A stretch of 64,000 nucleotides of DNA, from contig JAIVFJ010000145.1 of NCBI GenBank assembly GCA_025765615.1, positions 106,978 to 170,977 on the forward strand, given 5' to 3'. Shown here piece by piece: positions 1 through 12,500 of the stretch (position 1 is its first letter; each line of letters begins with the position of its first letter). Below the pieces are notes generated by a model, which was not told where the DNA came from, searched no databases, and saw only the letters and a program-made list of their open reading frames with translations. A program made the position numbers and the translations under genes. The stretch comes from Zopfochytrium polystomum. Taxonomy: Eukaryota > Chytridiomycota > Chytridiomycetes > Chytridiales > Chytridiaceae.

Positions 1-826
1 AACGACAACATTGATCCTGCATCGCTTGCAGCTGCCTCACCCTCCCGTCTTCCCCAGCCCTGTCACCCTTTCCATTGTCGTTGTCTTCTACAAGTCGAGG
101 TGTTGGAGTTCGCCCCCGAGCGTACTTAAACTTGTGTGAAGAGATCGAGCCACTGAGGGTGTATGACTCAAGTGTGCAATCGGTGGCGAGTGATGTCTCA
201 AAGTGGTAACCGAAGTGTCGTGAGGGTATGTCTGATGTTTGTATGATGTGTGTCTGATGTTGCAGATTGATCACCAATATGCCACAGGTTCGAGACGTGT
301 GTGTTGTAAAACAGTTTGTTTTTATACAGGGTACCTGTGTGTCTACTCACTCTCTGCTGGGGCCTGCCCAGCTGTCTCCTATTTATAGCAGGGTGCCAGA
401 GGCACCCTTGGAGATGGAAGACCTATGACACCCTGTTGCATCACACTGATTTTGCCAAAACTCCTTGTAGTATGTGAGCAAAGAGGTGATCATGGCTCTG
501 ATTAATTCCTGTTTGGAGAGAGGGACTGACCAGAATCACGGCCTTTCCGGCGCTGGCGCGCTGAATGATGCTCCAGATACTCTTTCGGACCTTCAAGTCC
601 AGTCCCGTCTGGCGGTTGGCAACATCAGAACCGCATCAAAAACGCACGAAGGGTTTTTCCAGGGCACTTACCGTCGAGCACAATGATGTGGTGTGTCCAG
701 CCCGTGGATCAAAACCTCAGGAACCTTACCAAGCACTGGTACAGCACGGAAATACCCTCAGAAGAGTACCGACTGGTCTCACTTGGCGTCAGGATATTAA
801 CACCCTGCTACTTGATGATGGATTCT
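1..826. other. No supported gene
   Basis: Only short overlapping open frames without recognisable domains are seen. There is no convincing splice-linked coding signal, RNA gene or transposon protein. Confidence 0.4.
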
Positions 827-1530
827 AATGACGTCGAAAACAAGTACTGACCGTGGAGCTGGTTGCTCCGCTGCTGGGGTTTGTTTTGGCCCTCACTGAG
901 CGCACTTCACCTTCTCCTCACCAGATCTTAGTTGGAATTGCATCTATGAGGTCAAAAACAAGTCCTAGCCGTCTTGTCCCCAGACGGTACTGCTTGGGCT
1001 TGACTTCCTCTCACTGGTGTAAGGGCGTGCACCGATGGAATCCATTTTACTCCAAATCGTCCTACAAGGTCGAAAACAAGTCATAGTCGTCCAGTCATCA
1101 GACGAGACCGCTCAGGCTTGCCTTCTTCCCTCATCGAGAGCTCGAAACAAGTCCTTGTTGTTGCAAAATTCATCCACTACCGCGTGGGCCTGCTGATCTT
1201 CGCGCATTGAAACGACTCATTCCAACCCAACCCAACCCAACGCACTTTGATTTTCAGCCATATGAGGTCGAAAAAAAGTCCTAGCTGCAACTGAGGTATC
1301 TGCCGTTCGGGCTTGTTTTGTCTCTCACTTGGCGCAATTGGTTGCCCCTGAACACCTCTTCTCGAAGAACGATCCTATGAGGTTGAATACAAGTCCTGGA
1401 CGCGTAACTGGTAGTTTCGCTGCTGGGGTTTATTTTGACCCTCATTGAGCGTGTTGGTAACACTGCATCCATGAGGTCGAGATCACGTACTTGTGGCCTT
1501 ATCATGTCGCCAGACTGCTCAGGCTTTCCT
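827..1530 (+). repeat. Degenerate ~115-bp tandem repeat (satellite-like)
   Basis: A motif close to GAGGTCGAAAACAAGTC recurs near 827, 945, 1064, 1134, 1261, 1376 and 1470, mostly 95-125 bp apart. The spacer is also shared: the units starting near 827 and 1376 both continue with GCTGCTGGGGTTT and then a CCCTCACTGAGCG-like string. Three further copies of the core lie near 2590, 2618 and 2733. Copies are clearly diverged, so this looks like an old array. It does not encode a continuous protein. Confidence 0.7.
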
Positions 1531-2056
1531 GCTTCCAGCTGGAACTGGTGAGCTGCACTTGAATCATGTGAACTCAGTAAACATAACAATGGGCTCTGAA
1601 AGAGCAGCCGTTGCCCTGGGTACTGAGCGAGGCAACGGCTGCTGTTTTGTTGACCGCCACTGACACCGCCAGAAGGTCTCTCTGCAAAATGCCCTCCGCC
1701 ATTTTCAAAGGATTACACAAACCACTGCAAACAAAAAGCGCTTTCTGCTCCCCCAACACACTGTCAGGCCACGTCCAAACTTCACAACAATTAAACGGGA
1801 GCTTGGAAAAGAAATCGCATTTGGGCAGAGGCCGACCCAATCACTTTCCTCTATTCATGCTTGAAACACCGTTGGTGAGCGCTCAAACAGAGTTTCCCCA
1901 GATTTATACTTCGCTTCGCAATCGGTTCTCAGGCAATGGTGGAGAGATTTCGACTGGGAAGCTGTTGTTTGAGGTGGAAACTCGCAATGGCACTTCCCAT
2001 GAACGATGCGTGGAAGAGTTGTTAGGTGATTAACACAATGTCACACTACCACAAGC

Positions 2057-2128
2057 GGCTGAGTGGTGTAGTGGTAACATGTTTCCCTCCGAAGGAAAAG
2101 AGCCTGGGTTCAAACCCCAGCTTGGTCG
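2057..2128 (+). tRNA. tRNA-Arg(CCG)
   Basis: A 72-nt cloverleaf can be folded by eye. The acceptor GGCTGAG pairs with CTTGGTC, using several G-U pairs. A D-arm with TAGTGGTAA follows, then an anticodon stem TTTCC/GGAAA enclosing loop CTCCGAA (anticodon CCG), a 5-nt variable loop, and a perfect T-stem CTGGG/CCCAG around TTCAAAC. No intron is seen. The weak acceptor leaves some chance that it is a young pseudogene. Confidence 0.75.
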
Positions 2129-3479
2129 TAGTCTGCTCCGCTTCTGGGGAGTCACAGACGTACTCTCAGCGAGGTGTCAGATGGCACATGTTGAACGATG
2201 CCTCTTAAACCTCGCCCTGATTCAGGCAAGCGCGCACTGAAGAAACGCCTGTGCGACAAGTCATGGGCGCGCAGACCAAAAACTATAAATATTTTCCCAA
2301 TCTCCTCCCCGCAGACACTCCACTGGCTTCCCTTTCCCCCACGCCATCCTTCGCCTTTCCGAACCTGCCTCTTCTTAATGAATGTGATTGCGCAACTGAC
2401 CACCAACCACCGTCAAGCAGTGACAACGCGTCCAACCTAACCTTCTTGGAACATTTCCCCTCTGACCATCCCCTTCTGCTCGTATGCAATAACCCTACTC
2501 CACTGCGGCATCTTCCCTTTGGCGATCTCGACTCCCCCCACCCAATCATTCCCCCCTTCCCCTTTGATCGCAACTGCCAGTACATTCTCCTATGAAGTCG
2601 AAAACAAGTCGAGTCCACGATAAGGTCGAAAACAAGCCCCAGCTGCGCGCTCGCCCAGCACGTTACTCGAACTTGCTTTCCCGCTTCACCTAGCATGGCT
2701 CAAACCAAACCTACCCATACACTACCCTCCAACTATGAGGTCGGAAACAAGTCTCAGCAGAGAGATTTACAGAGAGACCTTACTGATGCGCGACGATGCC
2801 AGGTTACCTGCCCACCTCCAAATCAAAATCAGCCCATCCTTCACTCCTGATATCCGCCGTTGGCGGTCCTTGTTGCAGAGAGGTATGTACAGTACCTTGT
2901 TAAACTGAGAAAGTTATACTAAGCCATTGGGGGATTCCGGGGATTGAACCTGGGACCTCATGCACCCAATTGTACAGACTTTTTGGTCTGAAGCAGCTTG
3001 ACACCAATAGTGACACCCACAAAAACATGAGGGCAAAATTATTTACAGTCGAGACCCGAATAAGGATCTACATGTTGCTTGCTGGGATCCTTGCTGAAGG
3101 CACCAAGGTATGAAACTGCTGGGGCAAGGTCTGGTTGTGTGTGTGTTGCAAGGTAGTTGATGCTGCCAAGGATTGCCTAGTACAGTCTCTGATCTGCAGC
3201 TGCTTCATCGATCCTATGTGGTTGAAGATTGAGACTACTGGGAAGGGCAGTTACTGGTGCAGTTGTTGATAATGTTGGCGTGGCACTGAAGTAACTCCTT
3301 GATATATACTTTCTAGTGTAAGAAGATTCTGTTATGGTGATGTTCCAGCTGCATATCAAAATGGTTTTTGATTGCTCCCATTTTGCAGAGTTTGTAACAA
3401 GATTAGGCAAGGCAATGGCAGCACATCACAACCTTTGCGCTGAATTGGGATTGCTACCCCGCTTTTTTCATGAGCGGCC
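2129..3479. other. Gene-poor stretch with repeat cores and a tRNA-like relic
   Basis: Contains three outlying copies of the 115-bp repeat core (near 2590-2757). On the minus strand around 2922-3010 there is a tRNA-like sequence with a good T-arm (CCAGG, TTCAATC, CCCGG) but no proper cloverleaf. No protein-coding gene is supported. Confidence 0.4.
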
Positions 3480-3498
3480 CACCTCCCTCCATGTTCTT

Positions 3499-4213
3499 CG
3501 GCACCCACGCTGATCAACACATATTGACAATCACCACTCAGCCAGACCCCACTATTGCCCCACTCACTGAACTTGACATCCTACGCTTCAACTCCACTTG
3601 CAACCTCACCATCTGACAGCGGCCCTTGCTCTCAAAGTACCAGACTTCTTACTCACTCCGCCTTCTGCATCCTTTGTCGGACAAACAGGCTGCCTGTCTT
3701 CAGACCACATCCCCACACATTAAATTTTCTTACACCTGTCAACTGCCAGCTGCCGCCACAGAATTCACCAACGAACCTGCCAACCAACTCGTCCTCCAAC
3801 ACCTGGCTCCTGGAACTACTGGAAAAAACTTTGATGAGCTGAAGGACTCCCTGCCTCATGCAATCACCTCTGCTTTATCCTCCTGTGGCTCCATAATGGC
3901 TATTCATTTTGCACACCACCAGCTTTCCACCTCCACATCTGCCACAGTTCTTTTTGACGGCCCTCCTCACAATCCCCCTCAGTTCATAACTATTATGGGT
4001 GCCGGTATCACAATTCGACCACTGGAACCTTCTGCAGAAAACCAGTGGCGAATCAGTGATGAAAAGCAACGCACAGCTGTCCTTTATAAAAAAATAAAAA
4101 TAAAAAAAAAGCTGTCTGCACATATACGAGGGTCTGGGCAGGGTGTGCTTGTCAAACACAGTTGGCCTGAATGTGTGCACTTTGCAGAGTTGTCAGATGG
4201 TGGTGACAGCTGA
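3499..4213 (+). pseudogene. Possible decayed coding region, unidentified
   Basis: An ATG at 3499 opens a short frame rich in T, P and L that stops near 3617. A second frame then stays open to 4213, with protein-like composition (segments FDELKDSLPHAITSAL and FITIMGAGITIRPLEP). The frame switch suggests a broken gene or retroelement ORF1. I recognise no domain. Composition rather than homology is the only support. Confidence 0.25.
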
Positions 4214-4916
4214 CGTGGTTCTGATGGAATTTCGCCTGAAGGTGAGAAGTTTGTGGTGGATTCCTAATTTTAAAGTTTTATGTTTGTTTTGTGGTTGTAG
4301 AGAAATAGAATCTACTTGTGATGGTTTTAACATTAAGAAACTTTAGGAGAAAATTAGTTCAGATTTTCTAAGATACCCTGCACACAAAAGAAAGCATGAG
4401 AGAAAACTCTGCACAGGTGAGCCTTCTGCACGATGCTGGTCTGGGCTCCCCCCTGTACCCTATGAGGCAAGGCGACCACTCCCCCATACACAGCTTGCCC
4501 CCAACGCTTTCCCCCCGTCTCACCCGGGCACATCAGGAGAATAAATGTCTCCTGGTTGGTGCTCCTCATGGAATGGGCTCCCTGCTCAGGACTCCACCAC
4601 CTCTGACACAGGTCCGGGCCACACTAGCCTACAAGCTGGGACTTCGGTGTTTGTTGGCCTTCGGTTGATTTACATTGCCAGTCTGCCACCCCAGTCTGGC
4701 CTTCCTCAGTCATGCCTATGGTGCTCCCAGTAAGGCCCACTGGAGGTGATGTTAATTGCAGTAGCACGGAATCCAACCCGTCATGCCATCACCTCCAACA
4801 CCAGAGCTGTACACTGTTATCCAATTCACTTTTGCTGTGGACTACCATGTGGTCGATACTTTTTACCGATTCCAGTTTAACTTCTTCCAATTCTTGATTG
4901 CTGAAGTTGAATGCTG

Positions 4917-5185
4917 ACCGAATGGAGGAAGTTGTTGTTTTCTGGAGTGACTCTGCTGTGAGGAATGGTTGATGCTTTGTCTGACTTTGTTGAGACTGCA
5001 GAAAACTGAAAGCAATTCCAATTCAAATTGTTCAACTGGCTAAAATTCAGGTTCAAAGATGGTTCAAGGTGACTGGTGACTGAATGGAGCAAAGTGGTGA
5101 TGTTGGTGTTGTTTCTGAAGCTGATCTGCAGTAATGAATGGTTGAAGGTTTTCCTGAATTTTGCTGAGACTGCTGCATATTGAAT
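4917..5185 (+). repeat. Two-copy degenerate tandem repeat
   Basis: Two copies of a roughly 170-bp unit can be aligned by eye. Both contain GAATGGTTGA..., then a T-rich block, then TTG(T/C)TGAGACTGC. The shared strings begin near 4963 and 5136, and each unit is preceded by GAATGGAG. A third partial copy (CTGGAGTGACTCT) lies near 5613. No gene is supported in the surrounding 4.2-7.0 kb. Confidence 0.4.
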
Positions 5186-8100
5186 AGTTTGATGATGTGG
5201 TAATTGTGACTGTTTGACTTTGAGGTGGTTGATTTTTGTTTTTGTTGGTCTAGAGTGGAGAAAAAAGATAGAGACAAAGTTAGTGGTAGTAAGCATTAGT
5301 GAGAGTTAGTATATCCAGATGTTTCCACAGAGCCTGATTGCTTGATGATGAATAGCCTTTAGTCTCCAAGTGATGTTGTGGTGAATTAATGCTGGTAGAA
5401 GAGTGTTAATGCAAGCAAAGGGAACAAAGAATTAGCCTGATGTCTTCTACTCTGCCTCGTTAAAGAATCAGCAGAATGTTTTTGTCAAATCTAAGATCTA
5501 AGCCAGAACCACTAAGTTTCTGGTCAGATTACAAAAGTTGAGGGCAATCTCTGAAGTATCCAGATCCTGGTTCTGCTGCATGAATGAATGAGGCATTCAA
5601 AGAACATAGCTGTTCTGGAGTGACTCTATTAAGAGCAGTTTGAAATCTAGAGTCAGTTAGATTTGGTTCGGCAAAGGAAGAATCTTAGATGAGAATGGAA
5701 CTTCAGTAATCTTGCAAGGTTGAGGTTGTTTATAGTTTGCTCTGAAAAAGTGTTAGTGTTGAGTGTCCAATAAAGATAAACGTTGATACTCCTCAGAATG
5801 AGCCAAAGGTTATTTGAAGGAACATAGTGTTTTGTCACAGAAGTTGGTTATGATAATTCATCAGAGTGAGACGAGGACTCAGGTATGGCTGTGGAATTTC
5901 CTGTGGTGTGGGACCTGGTGCAGTGCGTTAGTGTGTCTGTGTATAAAAGCTGAAGCAGTCAAAATGTGTGAGTTGAGGTCCCTAGCCAGGGTCAAGTAAG
6001 CCCAGCAATAATAGGGTATTCCATAGTTTGAATACTGAGTCCAGATTCATTTGGCTAAAATGGATAGAGCGTTTTTCCAAGCCAGCAGCCTGGCACCAAG
6101 AAGACCATGCCAAGTTGGTGCCAATCCATGCTGAGACCACTTTGCAACTCTGTGCTGATGTTCATCGTTCACTTATTCCAAGCATCCTCCATCTAATTGG
6201 CAATACAGTGCTGATGATCATCTTTCACTATCCCTAGCATCCTCCCCTTAGTGGAAGATGATCTTTGATGTTGCACTGGCAAAATGGTTAGAGGATTGTT
6301 AAACTACTCAACCAGTCCCTGGTTCTATCCGTGAATGGACAGCAAATTGTCTTTGGCTGAAGTTAGGTGAGCAAAGATAAAGAGAGGCTTAGCCTGATGT
6401 AACAGAGTCCAAAGTCATGAGGAAATTGCACAAGGTTGCCATGGTTGTGAGGGTTGGCACTTGCATAACTATTGGTCATCCCAATCACTAATATGTTTGA
6501 TGGTGAGAGTTGCAGTGTGGTTGAAAACACTCTGATCTCAAAAGGTGACCATGTCAATGATAATTGTATCAGGGAATCCAGAAATTGAACTGCTGACTCC
6601 ATGGGTCAATAGGCGAGGAAAACACCATATCATTAAATCCTAATTTGTTATGCCCTGTTGAAAATGAGTAAGTATTATTAAAAGGGCACAAGGGCAGTTG
6701 TTAGTGGTGCAGGTCTCCAAAAACTGAAATGCCTGTGTTGATGTTCATGGAATGATGAATCATTACTGACAGGAGACTGCATGGCTGTATGTTGAGAGGA
6801 TAAGGCATTTACTTTGATGCATATCAAAAGAGAAGAGCAAAACACTTAGCAGATTGATTATTAGTTGATGGAGCAAGTTGGTTTTTGAGGACCTCTGCTG
6901 TTTGTTCTTCAATTGATATGAAGAGGCAGTTAACCAGGATAGTAACAGTTGGTGTGGTGATTTCTGGTGCAGTAGTAGTTGAGCCTTTGTCACTTTGATT
7001 GGCCAGCTCGATGTTCTGCTTTTCATAGTTGCTTTGTCAAACAGGTTTTTGAAGAGTGAGATAAGTTTGGCAAAAAAATGTTATCTGGTGTGCTGGGTTG
7101 CCAACAACAAGAAAAACTTTTCCTTTCCCCATATCCAACAGGCTTTGGCCCAGTGAGCCAACAAAGATTCAAACAACTTGTTGGAAAGGGCGTATACGAT
7201 GGAGAAGTTCTCCAGCTGCTGACTTTGCAAAGCTGCCAACTTGATGGTATGCTTTGGTGATCAGGTAATGAAGGCATCTGAGGTTTTTTCTCTTGCCCAT
7301 GAGGTGGAGGCACCAATTGGAATCTCTGTTGTTGGAATGGTCCATCTCTGGTGAGAGAGGTTGCAGTGTCGCAGAGGTCTGGTGGATCAACCGCATTGTT
7401 CTGCTCTGCATTGATGTGATTGGTTGAGTCAGTAGTCATGTTGTTTTCTCAGGACTATTATGTGTGCCAAGTTTGAAAGAATTTCGTTGGGTTTTGGGTT
7501 GTGAAGGTGGTGTTTGCAGCAGATGAAAAGTTGGTTTGTAGCTTGGTGTGTGTCAGGTAGTGGGGTGGTCGTTGTCTCCACTTGGGGACAAAAAATCAAA
7601 AATTAATGGTGTGAGGGTTGGAGGTAATCTGGTGACCCTGAATGGAAAAAGACGTCACTTATCACAAGAGAGAGCGATTTTGGGATGCCGCTGACAGTCG
7701 TGTAGTCCAGAAGCAGGCCTTTCCAATGATAGCTTGGGATTGGCTGGGGGAGGTCTGGAAGGCGAGCAAATTGACATTGAAGTAGGAAAAGTGGGGGACA
7801 ACTTTGGAGGCGGTGGATACACCATAGGAGCGTCAGATTCAAGATAAGGAGGATTCGTTGAAAAGAGGAGATCAAGAGCTTTCCAATGGTAGTAACGAAA
7901 TTGCTGTACAATGTCTGTAGCGCCTGTGATCAGTCCACGAAGTTGGCAGATCTGAAAAGCGTACAACCCCTTCTACTGATTGGATCTGGCTCGAACCAAG
8001 GGGAATGTGATTGGGATGTGTAACAGTTTTGTATGAAAGAATTCGCTATGTTGGCTGATTGATGGATTGGGCTGCTGTGGTGTACACTACTGAAGGTGTT

Positions 8101-8323
8101 GGTGGTGGGAGGTTGATCTTGGCTTCTGTCAGTCTTGTGTTTGTCTTTATACAAAACTGTTACAAGGACCATCACTTGCAAAATGCTGCAAGTCATCCTT
8201 GCAGAGCAGTATCATCAGGTCAAAGCTCCTGCACACTGCTTCCACCAAAAGACCCAAAACTAACAGCAACTACGAGAGTGTTGTACTGATTTCAAAGAAT
8301 GCAACAGGGTAGAATGAAATATG
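5186..8323. other. Gene-poor region with tRNA-like relics
   Basis: tRNA promoter-like pieces occur near 6053 (TGGCTAAAATGGATAGAGCG), near 6277 (D-arm-like, with a T-arm-like CTGGTTCTATCCG 48 bp on) and near 6548-6640 on the minus strand. Minus-strand open frames at 7023-7439 and 7655-7966 have protein-like stretches but no domain I can name. They lie downstream, in reading sense, of the piggyBac-like relic at 8.7-9.2 kb. Confidence 0.3.
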
Positions 8324-8414
8324 GCCTTCTTGGCTCAGTTGGCAGAGCGTCTCCCTACCAGGAGTGAATCCTGACGGCAGGAGAAGGTCACTAGTTTGAT
8401 TCTGGTAGAAGGCA
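8324..8414 (+). tRNA. tRNA or tRNA pseudogene with enlarged anticodon loop
   Basis: The acceptor GCCTTCT pairs perfectly with AGAAGGC and is followed by A. The D-arm TGGCTCAGTTGGCAGAGC is canonical. The T-arm ACTAG-TTTGATT-CTGGT is intact with one wobble pair. The anticodon stem TCTCC/GGAGA (8350-8354 and 8380-8384) encloses 25 nt instead of 7, which would fit an 18-nt intron. The extra sequence can form a small hairpin (CAGGA/TCCTG). The resulting anticodon (ACC if the intron follows position 37) is not a normal one, so identity is unresolved and a pseudogene is possible. Confidence 0.5.
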
Positions 8415-8656
8415 TGGCTGGCAGGAAGTGGGCCTGTTCCATCCCTTTGTTGAGTCTTACTGGCAGGGAGCGCTTTCCACATTGATATGCATTTCTGGGT
8501 TATTTTCCAATCATTCTGAAACCAGCCAGGTTGTCAGCATGGACACCCTTAGCAACGTTGAATCAATTCTGTGATCTTATCATTCCACTGGTTCCTCTGA
8601 ATTGGATTTTTTTTCAGGATTATATCAGGAAATGAGCCCTTTTGACCTAACCTAAC

Positions 8657-9202
8657 CTAACTGAGCCCCCAAGCCTTAAACTCTCCTTTGTTGTCGTCTG
8701 CATGACCATTCTTGGCATTTGACTTATGTCCAGCTGCACCTTGTGCATTGTGGATGCTTGCATCCAGAGCAAAGAAGAACATTCTGTGGTACCAGGTGTT
8801 GGTACAATGCTGAACAGTTGATTTGGCAGCCATCTGGCCCACAGAATCAATTGCTCCCATAAAATGATTGTACTCTGCTGTAGCTTGAGGCTTGTTTCTG
8901 ACTCTACTGTAGTCCTTTGAATGGGGGTTGTAAGCTACAGTGCCAGGTCTACCACAATCCAGCACTCTTTCGAGATTCTGATCCAGCTCATCCAAGTCCG
9001 CCAATGATCCCTCACCCTCCACAAAGAGCAGAAAGACAGAGTCTGCCTCCGTTGTCTCACTCAACGTTTGAGGTAAAGAAGCCTCAGCACTCTGCTGCCA
9101 CCACACTATCCACTGAACCGCTTTAACCACCTTCCCCCACAGGACCATTGGCTGTAGCTGATACAGGCAACATGAAGCTTGACAAATTGGCTGGAGCGAC
9201 AC
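8657..9202 (-). pseudogene. piggyBac-like (DDE_Tnp_1_7) transposase remnant
   Basis: The 181-codon open frame resembles the C-terminal part of piggyBac transposases: an AEYNHFMGAIDSVGQM segment matching the family pattern YN..MGGVD..DQ, followed by a W(Y/W)...FF..LD....NA block (NTWYHRMFFFALDASIHNA). The catalytic N-terminal half is not recognisable upstream. No TTAA-flanked inverted repeats were found. Adjacent minus-strand ORFs at 9106-9417 and 7.0-8.2 kb may be further debris. I infer a dead element; family resemblance is by pattern only. Confidence 0.55.
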
Positions 9203-9546
9203 CCAAGTGATTGGACGGGAGCCCCACTGCTGGATGCAACTGCAACCTCTTGTCCAGTTCCACGGTCAACAGCAGCTGAAGTTAAATTATCTGCTGAAGC
9301 AAGACCGCCAGCACTGTCACTGTTTGGTGCAGTGATGTGGGAAGCAGTAGAAGTGGGATTGGACACAGCAGAAGTATTGGCACAGGGGGTCGCAGCTGTC
9401 ATAGCAGTCTGGCCCATTGGGTTGACTCACACCTCCCCAAACACCTTTAAGAAGCGCATCTTTTTTGCTTTTTTTATCGTCGGACTCCTTACACACCACC
9501 CTGCCCCCCAGTCCCCCGACCAAACCCAAAAACCTTAACCACCCTT

Positions 9547-12500
9547 TTAAACGTTCAAATACGCCTTATACACCTCGTACCGATTCTTCTCGTGCCGCGA
9601 CACCACCGACCCGAGGTACGTCGCGACCTTAGTCGCGTTCACGCAGTGGTGCGCGTAGATCCCGCTGTCCTTTGCCGACACCGTCAGCGGCAGCGGCCGG
9701 TCGCCCACCGTGCTCACGTAGTCGGAAAAGATGGCGTGGTCCGGGTGAAGGGTCGCCGGAGGCGGAGGCGGAGGCGGCGGTAGGGCCGCTTGCTGTTGGG
9801 GTTGCTGTTGGGGCGCCGCCGGCGGCTGGGTTTGAGGATGTGGCTGCGCGGGCGACGGGGACGGATGGTGGTGCGCCGACGATGTCGGTGGGTGTGCGGG
9901 TGGTGCAACCGGGGTCGAAGCAGCAGCCGCCGCCGTCGGGGCTGAGGGCGGCGATGACGGTGGCGGCGGCGGCGAAGAGGGCGCCACTTGCGTGGCAGAA
10001 GTGGTGGGGCTGGTTGCCGTTGCCGTCGTCGTGGACGTCGGCGCCGCGCCTGGCGAAGTGGGTGCTTGCGGGGGTGAAGTTGTCTGGGCAGTCCCACCTG
10101 CGGGTATCGCGGCGTTTGCTGCGGAGGAGGATGGGCTGCCTGTGCGTCCTGACGATTCGGCGGCTGCGGCGGGGGGCGCGGAAGGGGCGAGAGTAGGCGA
10201 AAGCGTTGCAGCTGCGGAGGCTGCGCCGGTGACAGTCAATGGAGATGAAGAAGGTCCAGCTGCGGCAGCGGGTGACGCGGCGTGCGCCGCTGCCATGTGT
10301 GCCGCTGCTGCTGCCGCCGGCGAGTGTCGGTCGCTGGCGTAGACCATAACGATTGCGGATGGCTTGAATTGGGCAACGTATCTTTATGGGGCCGGTCCAG
10401 GCGAGGAGAGGAGCGCAGCATTCAAAACGGAGTCCCAGTGGTAAAGAAAAACAAGAAAAAAGAAAAGAAAAAGAAAAAAAAGAGGGACATAACGCAAAAG
10501 CGAAGCATTGGCTTGGAAACCGTACCTCTTATATTCCTTGTGCTCGTTCATCGGCACCTGCGGCTCCAGTAGCCTCGCAGCCAACGAGCTCGTCGTCCAC
10601 CACGGCTCCGGCGGGTCCTGCGACGGCGGCGGCTTGTCCTCGCCCTTGTCGTCGCGGCTCTTGGCTGACGGCACCTTGGGCGACTTGCGGACCTCGAGCC
10701 ACCGGCGCACACCGCCAATGTTGAGGTTGTAGATGACAAATTCACTCCGTGACGCTGTCGCTCGGACCGTAAAGGGACTCAAGTCGGCGGGGTCGTCTTT
10801 GCCGGTAAGACTGCACAATGCACCGTGTCAGCAGTTCGCAAGAGGAGCCTGCGAAAGACGGTCATACCGGAGAGAAGGGTTCATGTTGCCAGCGAACAAT
10901 CTGTCCAGGGAGGTCAGTACCCGCGGGCGGTAGTACTCTGTAAAGTAGTCGAAATCGGCGGGGGGACGGGAGATGGAGAAATTTGCCCACGCCGACACGT
11001 CGGCCGTCATCCAGTTGCGGTAGCTTTGAACATGGGAATTGGAAATAAACGGGGGACGGTAGAGTGTAATTAAGTCGCCACCCAATTTTGATTTTGTTAC
11101 TGAAATCACAAAAAAAGGCTCTCGTTGACTTACCTCTGCTTGGGGTTCTGCACAAATGGCGGGTCATTGTGAAGGTAGTAGTCGGAAGTTAAATCCCACA
11201 AGAAAGGCTGCTCGTCTGACGGCACGAAATTTCCAAGGAAGAGGTTGATCGAGATTTGCTTTTCGTTGTCTGCATTTGAAGGGAAATGCGGGAGGAGAAA
11301 GAGTTTCGGAATTAAGTCCACAATAAGGGCCAGGTACGGGTGCAACATGCATGAAAAGAACGGTTCAAGAAAGCATAACCCTCACCTGCAAACGAATTGT
11401 TGTAGTACCGCCGAATGCTCTCGATCATGTCCCGCGAGTGACTCGTCCAATGACTGATTTTCCGGTACGTCTCCATGGTGTTGACCAGATGCGAGCCGCC
11501 GTATTGAAGCGCAATCATGTCGCCGTGATCGTGGTACATTGCATTCAGCATATTGAGCGCGTCCGAGTCAAAGGGGATGGAGGGCTGTGCGATGACGCCA
11601 AGAGCGTAGAGCTTACAACAGGAAAAAAAATGGGAGAAAAGCGACCGTGAGTGGCGAGTGCCTTCGGGCGTTTGGTACTTTACCTGGTGTCCCAAGGCGC
11701 ACTTTCCAATGACAAACTGCGCCGCGTTGGTTCTGTCCAAGCAATCGATGCAGTTTGTTCGGACGACACCGTTTTGTCGCCGTCGGAGAATGCGATTCAC
11801 TTCTTTCGTGTTCAAGAGCCTACAAAGTGGAGGTTGTTTTGAGAAAAGACGGAGTTCCACGGAACCGTAAAGACAATGCGTCAACGTTGAGTTGGAGAAA
11901 CAAGATTTCAAAGCTTCAGAGATACTTGCTGTGCGCGCCGCAATGCATTCATGTACGGTTCGGGCCCGCTGTGAAAGAATCCTGCTGTCGAAAGGACTTC
12001 CTCGGCAAAGTCTTCAAGGATCCCAATGACGTCCTCCTTTTCACTGTGAAAGGAAGTTAGGAGCGGCAACATTAGCGAAAGCGATAAGCAATAAATGCGG
12101 GGGGAAAAAAAACTTGTGCTGTTTGCATGGTGACGGGAACATCCAGGACAGCTTCCCACCTTTTTGAAGACTTTGCCATGTCCCAGGCAATGTATCGAAT
12201 CTTCATCTCCGGCTTCAAAAACTGATTAAGGTACTGGATTGTCCGACCGAATTCGTCCAATAGAACAGATTCTCGGGGAGATTTTTCTTTGCTCTGAGAG
12301 GTAAGTGAGAGTAGCGCGATTAGAACATCTCTAGCAAACGAGCATCTCAACCAAGTAAAACCCTGCTTCACGAACCTTGATCAAGTTCAAAACGATTATG
12401 GGACAACCGTACCGCTCAAACATGTTGTTGAAGTGCTTCGCAGCAGCTGAGTAAAAGGGGTCCACAAGAGTAACTGAAGACAGAATATTCAGCAAAACAT